This document shows, in pieces, positions 43,368-52,111 of a DNA stretch of 64,000 nt. The stretch is from an uncultured Eubacterium sp. (GTDB lineage: Bacteria > Bacillota > Clostridia > Oscillospirales > Acutalibacteraceae): contig CAKTGF010000001.1 in NCBI GenBank assembly GCA_934561395.1, forward strand, positions 62,001 to 126,000. The letters are read 5' to 3'. The position numbers and the translations under genes are program-made. The notes under the pieces are model-generated. The model saw only the letters and a list, made by a program, of their open reading frames with translations. It was not told the DNA's origin and made no database searches. How positions within the stretch are numbered: the first letter of the stretch is position 1; every line of letters begins with the position of its first letter.

Positions 43368-45773
43368 ATGAACATACGCATTGCGCTTGCAGGTAACCCA
43401 AACTGCGGTAAAACAACATTATTCAATGCGCTGACCGGTTCAAACCAGTTTGTTGGTAACTGGCCGGGCGTAACAGTAGAAAAAAAGGAAGGTAAGCTCA
43501 AAAAGCACAGCGGTGTTATCATCACTGACTTGCCGGGCATTTATTCACTTTCCCCATACACCTTGGAAGAGGTTGTTGCAAGAAATTATCTTATTCAGGA
43601 GCGCCCCGACGCTATCTTGAACATAATCGACGGCACAAACCTTGAAAGAAACCTTTACCTTACAACTCAATTAACCGAGCTTGGTATTCCGGTTGTTGTT
43701 GCAATCAACATGATTGATGTTGTTAAAAAGAACGGCGACAAAATCAACATTGCACAACTTTCACAGGAATTAGGCTGCAAGGTTGTTGAGATTTCAGCTT
43801 TAAAGGGCACCGGCGTTACAGAGGCTGCTGAGGCTGCAATTGAGGCTGCACAGGGCGAAAAAACAGTTCCTATGCACAATTTCTCAGGCATTGTTGAGCA
43901 TGCAATCGCTCACATTGAAGAAGCAGCAGTACATAATATGCCCGAGGAGCAACAACGCTGGTACGCAATCAAGATTTTTGAGCGTGACAGCAAGGTTACA
44001 GAGCAGTTAAACTTAAGCCAAGCTGTGCTTGACCATATCGAGCAGGATATTAAGGCTGCCGAGGAAGAACTTGACGACGACTCTGAATCAATCATCACAA
44101 ACGAAAGATATATATATATCGGCGAAATAATCCAGGGCTGCTACAAAAAGCGTTCAGCTGGCAAGCTTTCGACCTCTGATAAAATTGATAAGGTTGTTAC
44201 AAACCGTTGGCTTGGATTGCCAATCTTCGCAGTAATCATGTTCATTGTTTACTGGATTGCAATGGTTGGCGTTGGTGCTCCTGCAACCGATTGGGTAAAC
44301 GATAACCTTTTCGGCGACGGTTTCCACCTTTTCAGCATCGGTTCATCAGCTTACCAAGATGATGCAGACGCTTATGCAGACGCAGAATTAATCGTTGACG
44401 GCTACGATGCTTATGTTGAAGAAAACGGCACCGCCCCGACAGGCGATTTTGAATACGATGTTGAAGATGAAGAAACACTTGAGGTTTCACAGGAAACCGC
44501 TACTCTCGCTCAATACAGCGATGCAGTAAGCACACTTGAAAAATTCGGCAACGAAGAGCCTGACCCGGCAGACTACGGCGTTTGGGTACTCAGTATCCCG
44601 GCTGTTATTCAAAAGGGTCTTGATGCCGTTAACTGCTCAGAGTGGCTCAAAGGACTTGTTCTTGACGGTATTGTTGCCGGTGTCGGCTCAGTTCTCGGCT
44701 TTGTTCCTCAAATGCTTGTATTGTTCCTTATGCTTGCATTCCTTGAGGCATGCGGTTATATGTCACGTATCGCCTTTGTACTTGACCGTATCTTCCGTAA
44801 GTTCGGTTTATCAGGTAAATCATTTATCCCAATGCTTATCGGCACAGGCTGCGGTATCCCCGGTATCATGGCAAGCCGTACAATTGAAAACGAGCGTGAC
44901 CGCAGAATGACTGTTATGACAACAACCTTCATTCCTTGCAGTGCGAAGATTCCGTTCATTGCAATGATCGCAGGCGCTATCTTCGGCGGTTCGGCTTGGG
45001 TTTCAACATCTGCATACTTTATCGGTATGGCAGCAATCATCATTTCAGGCATTATGCTTAAGAAAACAAAGATGTTCTCCGGCGAGCCTGCTCCGTTCGT
45101 TATGGAGCTTCCTGCATATCACTTTCCAACAGTCGGCAACGTATTGCGTTCAACATGGGAGCGTGGCTGGTCATTCATTAAGAAAGCCGGCACAATCATC
45201 TTGCTTTCAACCATCTTAGTTTGGTTCGCAACATACTTTGGAGTTGTTGACGGTCACTTCCAGATGCTTTCTGAGGACCAAATCAACAGCAGTATCCTTG
45301 CAGCAATCGGTAACTGCATTGCTTGGATCTTTAAGCCAATCGGCTTTGGTAACTGGCAGGCAACCGTTGCATCAATCACAGGTCTTGTTGCTAAGGAAAA
45401 CATTGTTGGTACTATGGGCATCCTCTATCCTGACGGATGGACAGAAATTGCTGAGCAATTCACACCTGTTGCAGGCTTTGCATTCCTTGTATTCAACCTT
45501 CTTTGCGCACCTTGCTTTGCAGCAATCGGCGCTATGAAGCGTGAAATGAACTCACCTAAGTGGACATTGTTTGCAGTTGGTTATCAGTGCGCATTTGCTT
45601 ATGCAATTTCACTTATGATTTATCAATTCGGTTCAGCATTCTCAGGTAACTTAAACATCATCGGCGTTATCTGTGCTTTGGCAGTGCTTGCATTCATCCT
45701 TTACATGCTGTTTAAGCCTTATAAGGAAGCAACACAGTTAACCCAAAAGGTTAAGGTTACAAGCAAAAAATAA
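43368..45773 (+). CDS. feoB: ferrous iron transporter FeoB
   Basis: 801 residues from ATG 43368 (GGAGG upstream; the ATG at 43341 is inside the palindrome region). G domain: G1 GNPNCGKTT (about 8-16), DLPGIYSL switch II, NMIDV. Membrane part from about 285 with GTGCGIPGIMASRTIEN and FIPCSAKIPFI core motifs. An acidic insert of about 85 residues (about 325-410, DDADAYADAEL...EDEETLE) lies after the first membrane helix, outside the membrane. Imports Fe(II). Confidence 0.97.
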   Translation: MNIRIALAGNPNCGKTTLFNALTGSNQFVGNWPGVTVEKKEGKLKKHSGVIITDLPGIYSLSPYTLEEVVARNYLIQERPDAILNIIDGTNLERNLYLTTQLTELGIPVVVAINMIDVVKKNGDKINIAQLSQELGCKVVEISALKGTGVTEAAEAAIEAAQGEKTVPMHNFSGIVEHAIAHIEEAAVHNMPEEQQRWYAIKIFERDSKVTEQLNLSQAVLDHIEQDIKAAEEELDDDSESIITNERYIYIGEIIQGCYKKRSAGKLSTSDKIDKVVTNRWLGLPIFAVIMFIVYWIAMVGVGAPATDWVNDNLFGDGFHLFSIGSSAYQDDADAYADAELIVDGYDAYVEENGTAPTGDFEYDVEDEETLEVSQETATLAQYSDAVSTLEKFGNEEPDPADYGVWVLSIPAVIQKGLDAVNCSEWLKGLVLDGIVAGVGSVLGFVPQMLVLFLMLAFLEACGYMSRIAFVLDRIFRKFGLSGKSFIPMLIGTGCGIPGIMASRTIENERDRRMTVMTTTFIPCSAKIPFIAMIAGAIFGGSAWVSTSAYFIGMAAIIISGIMLKKTKMFSGEPAPFVMELPAYHFPTVGNVLRSTWERGWSFIKKAGTIILLSTILVWFATYFGVVDGHFQMLSEDQINSSILAAIGNCIAWIFKPIGFGNWQATVASITGLVAKENIVGTMGILYPDGWTEIAEQFTPVAGFAFLVFNLLCAPCFAAIGAMKREMNSPKWTLFAVGYQCAFAYAISLMIYQFGSAFSGNLNIIGVICALAVLAFILYMLFKPYKEATQLTQKVKVTSKK

Positions 45774-45805
45774 TTTAACTGACTAATTTATAAGGAGGCA
45801 GTAAT

Positions 45806-45982
45806 ATGGCTGAATGGTTATCTCAAAATATCGGTACAATTGTTGTTCTGTTAATAATAGTGGCTATTGTTGCTGCAATTATTATAAATACCGTTAAAAA
45901 CCACAAAAAGGGAAAATCTTCCTGTGGCGGTTCCTGCGCAAATTGTCCGATGAGTGGCTCATGTCACACAAAAAGCAATTGA
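45806..45982 (+). CDS. FeoB-associated Cys-rich membrane protein
   Basis: 58 residues, ATG 45806 with AAGGAGG upstream, TGA at 45980-45982. One N-terminal membrane helix (about 10-29) then a Cys-rich tail CGGSCANCPMSGSCH (four Cys, one His), as in the FeoB-associated family (PF12669-like). Possibly hands iron on from FeoB. Confidence 0.9.
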   Translation: MAEWLSQNIGTIVVLLIIVAIVAAIIINTVKNHKKGKSSCGGSCANCPMSGSCHTKSN

Positions 45983-45986
45983 ATAA

Positions 45987-46018
45987 CGGGTGCATAATCA
46001 ACAACGGTTGTGCACCCG
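45987..46018 (+). other. intergenic hairpin between feoB-associated gene and HMA gene
   Basis: CGGGTGCA ... TGCACCCG, 8-bp stem, 16-nt loop, without a T run. It may be an mRNA processing or stability element, or a weak terminator. Confidence 0.4.
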
Positions 46019-46048
46019 CAAACATAATTTGTAAAGGAAGCGAACAAA

Positions 46049-46330
46049 ATGTTTAAAACTGTTTTGCAAATCGAGGGCATGGCTTGTTCAATGTGCGAGG
46101 CACACATAAACGATGCTGTGAGAAAGGATTTTGCAGTAAAAAAAGTTAATTCATCATATACCAAGGGTCAAACAACGATTGTTTCAAACGATGAGCTCGA
46201 TATTGACGCCTTGAAGGCGACTATTGATAAAACCGGCTACAAGGTATTATCTGCCGAGCAAACCCCCTATGAAAAAAATAACCCCCTCCATAATCCTTTT
46301 AAAGCAATTCGTAAACCTTGGTCAAAATAA
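46049..46330 (+). CDS. heavy-metal-associated (HMA) domain protein
   Basis: 93 residues. IEGMACSMCEAHI carries the CxxC metal site (residues about 13-16) of CopZ-like chaperones; residues 1-70 form the HMA fold, and a basic tail (NPFKAIRKPWSK) follows. Its place after the feo genes suggests metal handling in that operon; copper or another soft metal is the usual ligand. Confidence 0.88.
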   Translation: MFKTVLQIEGMACSMCEAHINDAVRKDFAVKKVNSSYTKGQTTIVSNDELDIDALKATIDKTGYKVLSAEQTPYEKNNPLHNPFKAIRKPWSK

Positions 46331-46614
46331 AAAAAGAGAAGATTTTATCTTCTCCACAGTCTAAGCCATCCGCTATGCGGTTTGAGTTTAATACTTACAT
46401 TTATGTTCAAAAGCCATTATACTTATCTGTTATACTGACCGAAAGTCGAAAATATGGATTTTAGCATTCAGAAAATGAACAAACTGTTACCCTGTAACAG
46501 GTAATTAATATTATTTTCACAATAGATTTATAGTTTGTTCTTTTGCAATTCGCAATTAGACTTTAATATGTAGTTAGAGTTTAGCAAAAGCATTTGCAGA
46601 AAGGAAAATTATAA
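46331..46614 (+). other. control region of the P-loop protein gene
   Basis: 284 bp without a gene. Contains GAGAAGAT-ttt-ATCTTCTC (46336-46354), which with the flanking A run would terminate minus-strand transcription, and the inverted repeat CTGTTAC-cct-GTAACAG (46484-46500), a possible operator. Confidence 0.45.
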
Positions 46615-47019
46615 ATGTTAGACTATATTTCAGGCCAAAAAGGAACGGGTAAAACCAGAATATTAACCGAAACAGCCGTTTACACCGCAGAGCAAAGCAA
46701 GGGCAATGTTGTATTTGTTGAATACGGCAACAAGCTTTCAAGGCTGCTCCCCTTCTCTGTAAGGCACATTAATCTTGATGATTACGGCATATCGACTGCC
46801 GGTCAGCTATACGGCTTTTTTTCCGGACTTTGTGCTGCAAACTACGATTTAACAGATATTTTTGCCGACACCACAAACTGCAAGGAATTTTGTGAAAATT
46901 CAAACATTGATGAATTAATGGATGCTTTGAAAAGCCTTTCAAACAAAGTCGGAGTTGATATTCATCTCGCCCTAAGCGACGAATACAGCGAGAAAATATC
47001 ATACACTGATGTCGCATAA
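46615..47019 (+). CDS. small P-loop ATP-binding protein
   Basis: 134 residues: Walker A GQKGTGKTR (residues 7-15), and NVVFVEYGNK with a following IFADTTN stretch in the Walker B position. Small stand-alone P-loop proteins of this kind are common in Clostridia, sometimes mislabelled PilT. Function unknown. GAAAGG ribosome site. Confidence 0.7.
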   Translation: MLDYISGQKGTGKTRILTETAVYTAEQSKGNVVFVEYGNKLSRLLPFSVRHINLDDYGISTAGQLYGFFSGLCAANYDLTDIFADTTNCKEFCENSNIDELMDALKSLSNKVGVDIHLALSDEYSEKISYTDVA

Positions 47020-47459
47020 ATAAGTTTTCTACTATTTTCCATCATAACCACCCGTCAAACGGGTGGTTTGCACAAGGGCTATAAGCCGCTGATACTAACC
47101 CGCATCTCAAGGTGCGGGTTTTCTCTTTGTTCAAGCCTTATTGTTTTTGCCACTTTGGCATACCCCTGAAGAGGTTATTTTGAAAATGGGTCTGTATATT
47201 CTTTTACGCTCAATTTATCCAAAGCAATTTCCGTATTGGGAATTATTGCATGCCTTACTCAGGGCAACCCGAACCTTTTATATGCCATATTCAGGGCAAG
47301 TGAGCACTTTAACGCCTTACTCGGGGCAATAAAAAAGACAAACACTCAAAGTGACTGCTGCCACTCTTTGTGTTTGTCCTAATTATTTTGATTTGTTTTA
47401 ATACTGTTTCACTTAAAAATAGGCATAATAAAAGCACAATAGAAATCAATCCATTGTGC
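47020..47459. repeat. gene-free stretch of short hairpins with TGCC/GGCA repeats
   Basis: Hairpins AACCACCCGT/ACGGGTGGTT (47046-47068) and AACCCGCA/TGCGGGTT with T-rich tail (47097-47120, terminator-like). Then four small inverted repeats with TGCC...GGCA ends: 47148-47160, 47251-47266, 47283-47298 and 47313-47328 (the last begins CGCC). Three of them share GCC(T/A)TA(C/T)TC(A/G)GGGCA. A GACAAACAC/GTGTTTGTC hairpin (47337-47378) ends the region. ORFs here have no ribosome site or recognisable protein. Confidence 0.6.
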
Positions 47460-47792
47460 TTAAATATGTGTGTTTAAGTATTCTTTTGCTTTTTCAATCA
47501 TTGCATTACTTTGCAAATATTCAATGCCTTTCGGCGTTATCTTTAAAACAGTAACCTCGCAATCGTCAATTACAGGGTCAGCACTGATATATCGGTGTTC
47601 CACCTCTTTGCCTGTTATATATTGTCCGTCAAGCAAGCTGCGGATAATGTACAGCCAATAATCAGCCTTTATATGCGGATTTATTGCTTTTACAACGCTG
47701 TGACTGTCAACTATCGGCTTTCCGTTTTTTAACTGTTTATACAAATAGTTTAAAACTTGATAAACAATAACAAAATAATCGTCTTTTTGCAC
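47460..47792 (-). CDS. YjcQ family (phage-type) protein
   Basis: 110 residues from GTG 47792 (AAGGAG upstream); a longer reading from 47831 lacks support and enters the terminator. DDYFVIVYQVLNYLYKQLKNGK and ITPKGIEYLQSNAMIEKAKEYL match YjcQ proteins, winged-helix-like proteins carried by prophages. Part of the prophage remnant. Confidence 0.75.
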   Translation of the reverse strand: MQKDDYFVIVYQVLNYLYKQLKNGKPIVDSHSVVKAINPHIKADYWLYIIRSLLDGQYITGKEVEHRYISADPVIDDCEVTVLKITPKGIEYLQSNAMIEKAKEYLNTHI

Positions 47793-47823
47793 GCTCGCCT
47801 TGCTCCTTATTTTTAGGAATAAT

Positions 47824-47848
47824 AAAAGCACCCCAAAAGGGTGCTTTT
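47824..47848 (-). terminator. terminator in the prophage remnant
   Basis: AAAAGCACCC-caaaa-GGGTGCTTTT, followed by TTATTATT on the minus strand; ends transcripts from 48040. Confidence 0.85.
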
Positions 47849-47854
47849 TAAATC

Positions 47855-48040
47855 TTATTCTACTATTAACGAAAAAATGTTTTTTTTGTTTGGATTTGTC
47901 GGGAAAATTATGCTTTTAATTTCACAATTCTTTCCATCAATTTCAATGACTTGTCCTACTTTTAAATTCTCAATATTCCGAGTTGTGACCGCCCTACCGA
48001 GAGAGGTTTTATATTCCTCGATGATATTCACTTTCGTCAT
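47855..48040 (-). CDS. 61-residue phage-associated hypothetical protein
   Basis: ATG 48040 with AGGGG upstream. Beta-rich small protein (VGQVIEIDGKNCEIKSIIF), no family recognised; the GxxVEIDGxxCxIxSI pattern recalls small SH3-like phage proteins. Overlaps the end of the minor capsid fragment by 32 bp in another frame. Confidence 0.55.
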   Translation of the reverse strand: MTKVNIIEEYKTSLGRAVTTRNIENLKVGQVIEIDGKNCEIKSIIFPTNPNKKNIFSLIVE

Positions 48041-48845
48041 ACTTAACCCCTACTTCCTTTTCAAACCTTTTCTCCCACAAAGTTAAATTTGCTGTAATTT
48101 CATTTAAATCATCGTTAGTAAATCCATATGCTTTATGGTTTCGCTTTAACATTCGGTTTGCGGCTATTTCTCTTGCATATAGCTCAGTCGGCATTGATGT
48201 ATTCAACTCGCCGTATGTTTTGGCTTGTTGTGCGTGTATTGTCTCCTCAAACATTGCCGATGCCGAAGGAATTTTCCCGATATGCATAATGTAACCATTT
48301 GAATATGACGCCTCAGCGCCCAAAGCATTAAGGAATTTTAAATCATCGCCTTTTGCTTCCATAACGATTATGCCGTTTTTCTCAAGACCTTTTTTCATTT
48401 TATTGTATAAAGTCTCGTCCATTGGGCTTGTTGATTGCCCGTTCACTATTTTAGTTTGTGTTGTATTATTTATGTTACCATTCTTTGCGGATTTAGTCAA
48501 GGGCGGCTTTGCAACCTGTTCCTGCACAAGTTCTCGGCTGTAATCTCGTTTTAAGCCGTGTTTATCGCAATGGGCTTGCAGCTCAGCTTGTTTGTTTTTC
48601 AGCTTTATTTCAAGCGCTTGTGTCGCTTGCTTATCGCCTAACGGCTTGATTGCGGCTATTTCCTTTTTCAGCTTTCGGATTTGGCGCTCTTTCAGCCTCT
48701 GCTCTTGCGTTGCCTTATATATACGCTCGTTTTCCTCTGTGTCGCCGTATTTGATAGGATTGGGCTTGCTTATGCCCGGAATAAACGCAAACATTCTATG
48801 TCTGCAATTAACGCCGCCTAAACCGAGATAGTAATTAACACACAA
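48009..48845 (-). pseudogene. phage minor capsid protein 2-like, 5'-truncated, with C-terminal zincin-like region
   Basis: 278 residues in frame, but the family signature GGVNCRHRMFAFIPGISKP, normally deep inside the protein, sits at residue 10, so several hundred N-terminal residues are missing. After a coiled-coil (about 45-95), the C-terminus has EETIHAQQAKTYGEL, reminiscent of a metallopeptidase or toxin-type domain attached to phage head proteins. The break lies at about 48840, where an integrase fragment begins on the other strand. Confidence 0.7.
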
Positions 48846-49235
48846 AAAACAAAAAGCTCTATCAGAACGATAAAATTATGTGACGAGTGTATTCGGTTAT
48901 TAAGTGAGTTAAAAGCAAATCAAATACCAAAATCGAAGTACATATTTCCGTCTACCGTAACAGGAGAGATACGAGATACCTCAGCAGTCACACGAAGATT
49001 ACACAGAATACAGGACAGAGCAGGCGTGCCGAGAATACGCTTTCACGATTTACGACACAGTTTTGCCACCTTATCCCTTGAACAAGGAATGGATATTAAA
49101 ACAGTATCGCACATGTTAGGTCATACAGACGCCGGATTTACAATGAACACCTATATGCATGTAACGGATTCCATGCAAGAAAATGTTGCAAACACAATGG
49201 GAAATTTACTCGGCGGAAATGTGGCAAATTCATAA
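48841..49235 (+). pseudogene. tyrosine integrase, C-terminal fragment
   Basis: The plus frame is open from 48822. Integrase homology begins about 48841 (TKSSIRTIKL) and runs to the stop codon at 49235. The catalytic HDLRH (H-x2-R), MLGH and TYMH Tyr are present; the N-terminal DNA-binding domains and the first catalytic Arg are missing. It reads toward the tRNA-Thr gene, as integrases next to their attachment site usually do. Non-functional by itself. Confidence 0.82.
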
Positions 49236-49278
49236 ATGGTCAATAGATGGTCTTGAGCGAAAAATCGAATAAACGAAC

Positions 49279-49313
49279 AAAATCTCACTCCGTAAAAAAG
49301 AGTGAGATTTTTT
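49279..49313 (+). terminator. terminator after the integrase fragment
   Basis: AAAATCTCACTC-cgtaaaaaa-GAGTGAGATTTT with TT run following. Confidence 0.85.
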
Positions 49314-49352
49314 GTTGCGAATTGAATTTTGAAATTCATTTCAGAAAAAGAA

Positions 49353-49387
49353 AAAACCTGCGAAAACGCCGTGTTTACGCAGGTTTT
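49353..49387 (-). terminator. terminator of tRNA-Thr
   Basis: AAAACCTGCG ... CGCAGGTTTT; on the minus strand it directly follows the tRNA CCA end and is followed by a T run. Confidence 0.8.
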
Positions 49388-49462
49388 GGAGCTGATAGTC
49401 GGACTCGAACCGACGGCCTGCGCATTACGAATGCGCTGCTCTACCAACTGAGCCATATCAGC
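49387..49462 (-). tRNA. tRNA-Thr (anticodon CGT)
   Basis: Cloverleaf on the minus strand: acceptor GCTGATA/TATCAGC, D arm GCTC..GAGC, anticodon arm GCGCA-TTCGTAA-TGCGC (anticodon CGT, reads ACG), T arm GTCGG-TTCGAGT-CCGAC, encoded CCA. Complete and likely functional. It is the attachment target of the neighbouring prophage remnant. Confidence 0.95.
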
Positions 49463-49472
49463 ATTTTTTCAT

Positions 49473-49523
49473 TTTTTCGCTTGCTTTGAGCCTGAGTCGG
49501 CGAACAGCCTTCCGTTTACGAAT
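49473..49523. repeat. 51-bp repeat R, copy 1 (att-like, fused to half tRNA)
   Basis: Shares CGCTTGCTTTGAGCCTGA and CAGCCTTCCGTTTACGAAT with copy 2 at 49564-49614 (two or three mismatches). Its end TTACGAAT is the anticodon-loop sequence of the tRNA, where each copy switches to tRNA 5'-half sequence. Confidence 0.8.
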
Positions 49524-49556
49524 GCGCTGCTCTACCAACTGAGCCATATCAGCATT
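49516..49556 (-). repeat. duplicated 5' half of tRNA-Thr
   Basis: Identical over 41 bp to 49425-49465, i.e. the tRNA 5' half from acceptor strand through the anticodon loop; the 3' half is replaced by repeat R. Not a functional tRNA. Confidence 0.85.
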
Positions 49557-49563
49557 TATTCAA

Positions 49564-49614
49564 TTTTTCGCTTGCTTTGAGCCTGAATCGGTGAACAGCC
49601 TTCCGTTTACGAAT
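49564..49614. repeat. 51-bp repeat R, copy 2
   Basis: Second copy of the att-like unit, again ending in TTACGAAT. Confidence 0.8.
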
Positions 49615-49645
49615 CAGTTACGCTCCCGACTGCGCTACACCAGCG
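49611..49645 (-). pseudogene. 5' half of a second tRNA-Thr-like gene
   Basis: On the minus strand GCTGGTGTAGCGCAGTCGGG...AACTGATTCGTAA reads as acceptor, D arm and anticodon arm of another Thr(CGT)-type tRNA, then continues into repeat R instead of the 3' half. Probably a hybrid attachment-site scar. Confidence 0.65.
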
Positions 49646-49709
49646 ATTATTAAAATAATAAAATATAAACTATCAAATCGAACTGCCATATATGTAACAG
49701 CAAGGCCGT

Positions 49710-50177
49710 TTACAAAAGCTCTAGCAGGGTTTGGAAAACAAACTCAACACTTGATTTTCTGACCTGATTACGGCCGATTTCGCCAAACTGCATTGTATAT
49801 GTTTTAACCGAGCCGTTAACCGAAAAGCCAAAGCAAACCATGCCAACAGGCTTTTTATCTGTTCCGCCGCCGGGGCCTGCAACACCTGTTATGCCCACGC
49901 CCACCTGGCTTTTGGCAGTTTGAGCAACACCTGCTGCCATTTCATAGGCTACTTGCTCGCTGACAACGCCGTATTTTAAAATAGTATCGGTGTTGACGCC
50001 TAAAAATTCCATTTTAGCCTCGTTGGCATAGGTAACAAAGGAAACATCAAGCACCTTTGAAGCATTTGTAACGTTAACCAAATTACCGCAGCACAAGCCG
50101 CCCGTGCAGGACTCTGCGAAAGATATATGATAACCCAACTTTAATAATTTGTCAACAACCTGCTCTTCTAAAGCCAT
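49710..50177 (-). CDS. pncC: CinA C-terminal-type nicotinamide-nucleotide amidohydrolase
   Basis: 155 residues, only the CinA C-terminal domain: SFAESCTGGLCCGNL, GVGITGVAGPGGGTDKKPVGMV. PncC recycles NMN to nicotinic acid mononucleotide. No N-terminal MoCF-like domain is present. Followed by the tRNA/phage region; preceded by folD. Confidence 0.92.
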   Translation of the reverse strand: MALEEQVVDKLLKLGYHISFAESCTGGLCCGNLVNVTNASKVLDVSFVTYANEAKMEFLGVNTDTILKYGVVSEQVAYEMAAGVAQTAKSQVGVGITGVAGPGGGTDKKPVGMVCFGFSVNGSVKTYTMQFGEIGRNQVRKSSVEFVFQTLLELL

Positions 50178-50188
50178 TAAATCACCTT

Positions 50189-51040
50189 TTATTTAATACC
50201 GTTTTGAATTTTTGCGGCAGTAAGAGTATTTCGCATAAGCATTGAAATTGTCATAGGGCCTACGCCGCCGGGAACGGGTGTTATAAAGGAGCATTTATCC
50301 TTAACTCCCTCAAAATCCACATCTCCGCAGAGTTTGCCGTTTTCATCCCTGTTCATACCGACATCAATTACAACTGCGCCGTCCTTTACCATATCTGCGG
50401 TAACAAACTTTGCTTTGCCGATTGCAGCAACAAGAATGTCAGCCTCCTTGGTAATATCAGCCAAATTTTCGGTTTTTGAATGAGTAATTTCAACAGTGGC
50501 ATTTTCGTGAAGAAGAAGCATTGCCATAGGCTTGCCCACAATGTTACTTCTGCCCATTACTACCGCCTTTTTGCCGGTAACATCAATGCCTGTTGAATGA
50601 ATAAGCTCCATAACTCCGGCAGGTGTGCAGGGCAGGAAATTGTAATCGCCAATCATAATTGCACCCACATTCACCGGGTGGAATGCGTCAACATCCTTAA
50701 TGGGGTCAATAAGGTTAATAACCTCTTTATCGTCAAGATGCTTGGGTAAAGGCAGCTGGCACAAAATGCCGCTGATTTTATCATCATTGTTAAGGGTTAT
50801 AACAAGATTGTTAAGCTCCTCCTGTGTAGTATTCTCAGGTAATGCGTATTTTACACTGTAAAATCCACATTCCTCGCAGGCACGCTCCTTATTCCTTACA
50901 TAAACCTGAGAGGCGGAGTCGTCGCCAACAATAATTACTGCAAGACCGGGAGTTATTCCCTTTTTCTTTAATTCCTCGCACTCAGCCTTAACCTGTGCTT
51001 TAACAGAGGCTGAAACTGCTTTTCCGTCTATAATTTGCAT
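50189..51040 (-). CDS. folD: bifunctional methylene-THF dehydrogenase/methenyl-THF cyclohydrolase FolD
   Basis: 283 residues, full length. YVRNKERACEECGF with catalytic Lys, QLPLPKHLD, VMGRSNIVGKPMA (NADP-binding), TPVPGGVGPMT: all family signatures. Interconverts one-carbon folates. Starts 3 bp after the lgt stop codon. Confidence 0.98.
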   Translation of the reverse strand: MQIIDGKAVSASVKAQVKAECEELKKKGITPGLAVIIVGDDSASQVYVRNKERACEECGFYSVKYALPENTTQEELNNLVITLNNDDKISGILCQLPLPKHLDDKEVINLIDPIKDVDAFHPVNVGAIMIGDYNFLPCTPAGVMELIHSTGIDVTGKKAVVMGRSNIVGKPMAMLLLHENATVEITHSKTENLADITKEADILVAAIGKAKFVTADMVKDGAVVIDVGMNRDENGKLCGDVDFEGVKDKCSFITPVPGGVGPMTISMLMRNTLTAAKIQNGIK

Positions 51041-51043
51041 AAT

Positions 51044-52030
51044 TCATTTACCGTTTTCATCATCGGTTGATGGCTCAACAACGATTGATGAATATCCGTC
51101 CTTATCCTTATATACTGTTTTTTTAAGCATTGTGCCGTCTGCAGCCAGTGCCATTTTGGGGGGTAGTGTTCCCTTTTTCTGCTTTAAATAGAATATCACA
51201 AAGCAAACAAGAGCAACCACAACTATTATTGCAGACAGCAGCTGCGAAACCCTGATGGTTGTATGGGCGATATAAAGAGAGTCGGTTCGCATACCCTCAA
51301 CAATCATTCTTTCAGCGCCGTAGAGAACTCCGTAAAGCATAAATATTTCGCCCTTAAACTTTCTGTGTTTTTTAACTATAATGTGCAAAACAACAAAGCT
51401 GAGCAGGCACCAAACACTTTCGTAAAGGAATGTTGGGTACACGGGCAGGTCAGGGTTAACCTCAATACCCTTTGCCGCAAGTGCCTGGCTTGAGTCAAGC
51501 AGGGTGTCCCTTATTTTAGGCGACCACATTCTGAACAGTGCGGTGGTGGTGTTTGTGCCAAATGCCTCCTGATTAAAGAAGTTGCCCCATCTGCCGATAC
51601 CTTGTCCTATAAGCAGACCCAGCGAGCCTAAATCAAGAAGATTTAAAAAATCAATTTTACCTATTTTACAGCCGATTGCCGCACCGATTAAGGCGCCGAT
51701 TATTCCGCCGTAAATTGCTATGCCGCCGTTCCATATTGCAGGAATTTCGCTTAGATGCACTGAATAATAATCCCATTCAAAGGCCACATAATAAAGCCTT
51801 GCACAAATTATGCCAAGTAAGGTACCCCAAATCAAAACATCGGTCATACCGTCAAGGGACATTTTCCATTTATACGCCATTCTGCCGCCGTAAAGCACAG
51901 CCAGTGCAAAGCCAAGAGCAATGATGATGCCGTACCAATGTATTTGGTAGCTGCCGATTGAAAAGGCAATTGACGGCAAATCAAAGCTTATTCCAAGGCC
52001 GTCAAAGGTAACATGTGTAATATTTTCCAT
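51044..52030 (-). CDS. lgt: prolipoprotein diacylglyceryl transferase
   Basis: 328 residues, seven membrane segments; signature GRWGNFFNQEAFG and YGGRMAYKW. Transfers diacylglycerol to lipobox Cys of lipoproteins such as those at 37766 and 61461. The C-terminal 45 residues extend past the usual end. Confidence 0.97.
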   Translation of the reverse strand: MENITHVTFDGLGISFDLPSIAFSIGSYQIHWYGIIIALGFALAVLYGGRMAYKWKMSLDGMTDVLIWGTLLGIICARLYYVAFEWDYYSVHLSEIPAIWNGGIAIYGGIIGALIGAAIGCKIGKIDFLNLLDLGSLGLLIGQGIGRWGNFFNQEAFGTNTTTALFRMWSPKIRDTLLDSSQALAAKGIEVNPDLPVYPTFLYESVWCLLSFVVLHIIVKKHRKFKGEIFMLYGVLYGAERMIVEGMRTDSLYIAHTTIRVSQLLSAIIVVVALVCFVIFYLKQKKGTLPPKMALAADGTMLKKTVYKDKDGYSSIVVEPSTDDENGK

Positions 52031-52111
52031 AATTTTACCTCGGTAATCAGTTATCTGTCAAGATTACAATTATTTAATATAACATATTGTCGGCAAAATT
52101 TCCACTATTAA

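Larger units (their letters stand above)
47460..49650. mobile_element. prophage remnant at tRNA-Thr
   Basis: YjcQ, a small phage protein, truncated minor capsid protein and truncated integrase, ending at tRNA-Thr with duplicated half-tRNA sequences. The integrase and capsid fragments are joined at about 48840, so an internal deletion removed most of the phage. Confidence 0.75.

Noticed and set aside
47141..47332. 63-codon plus-strand ORF
   Set aside because: No ribosome site, no recognisable protein, and it runs through the hairpin repeats; treated as non-coding.
49391..49646. Three functional tRNAs in tandem
   Set aside because: Only the first has matching acceptor and T arms; the other two stop after the anticodon loop and continue into repeat R.
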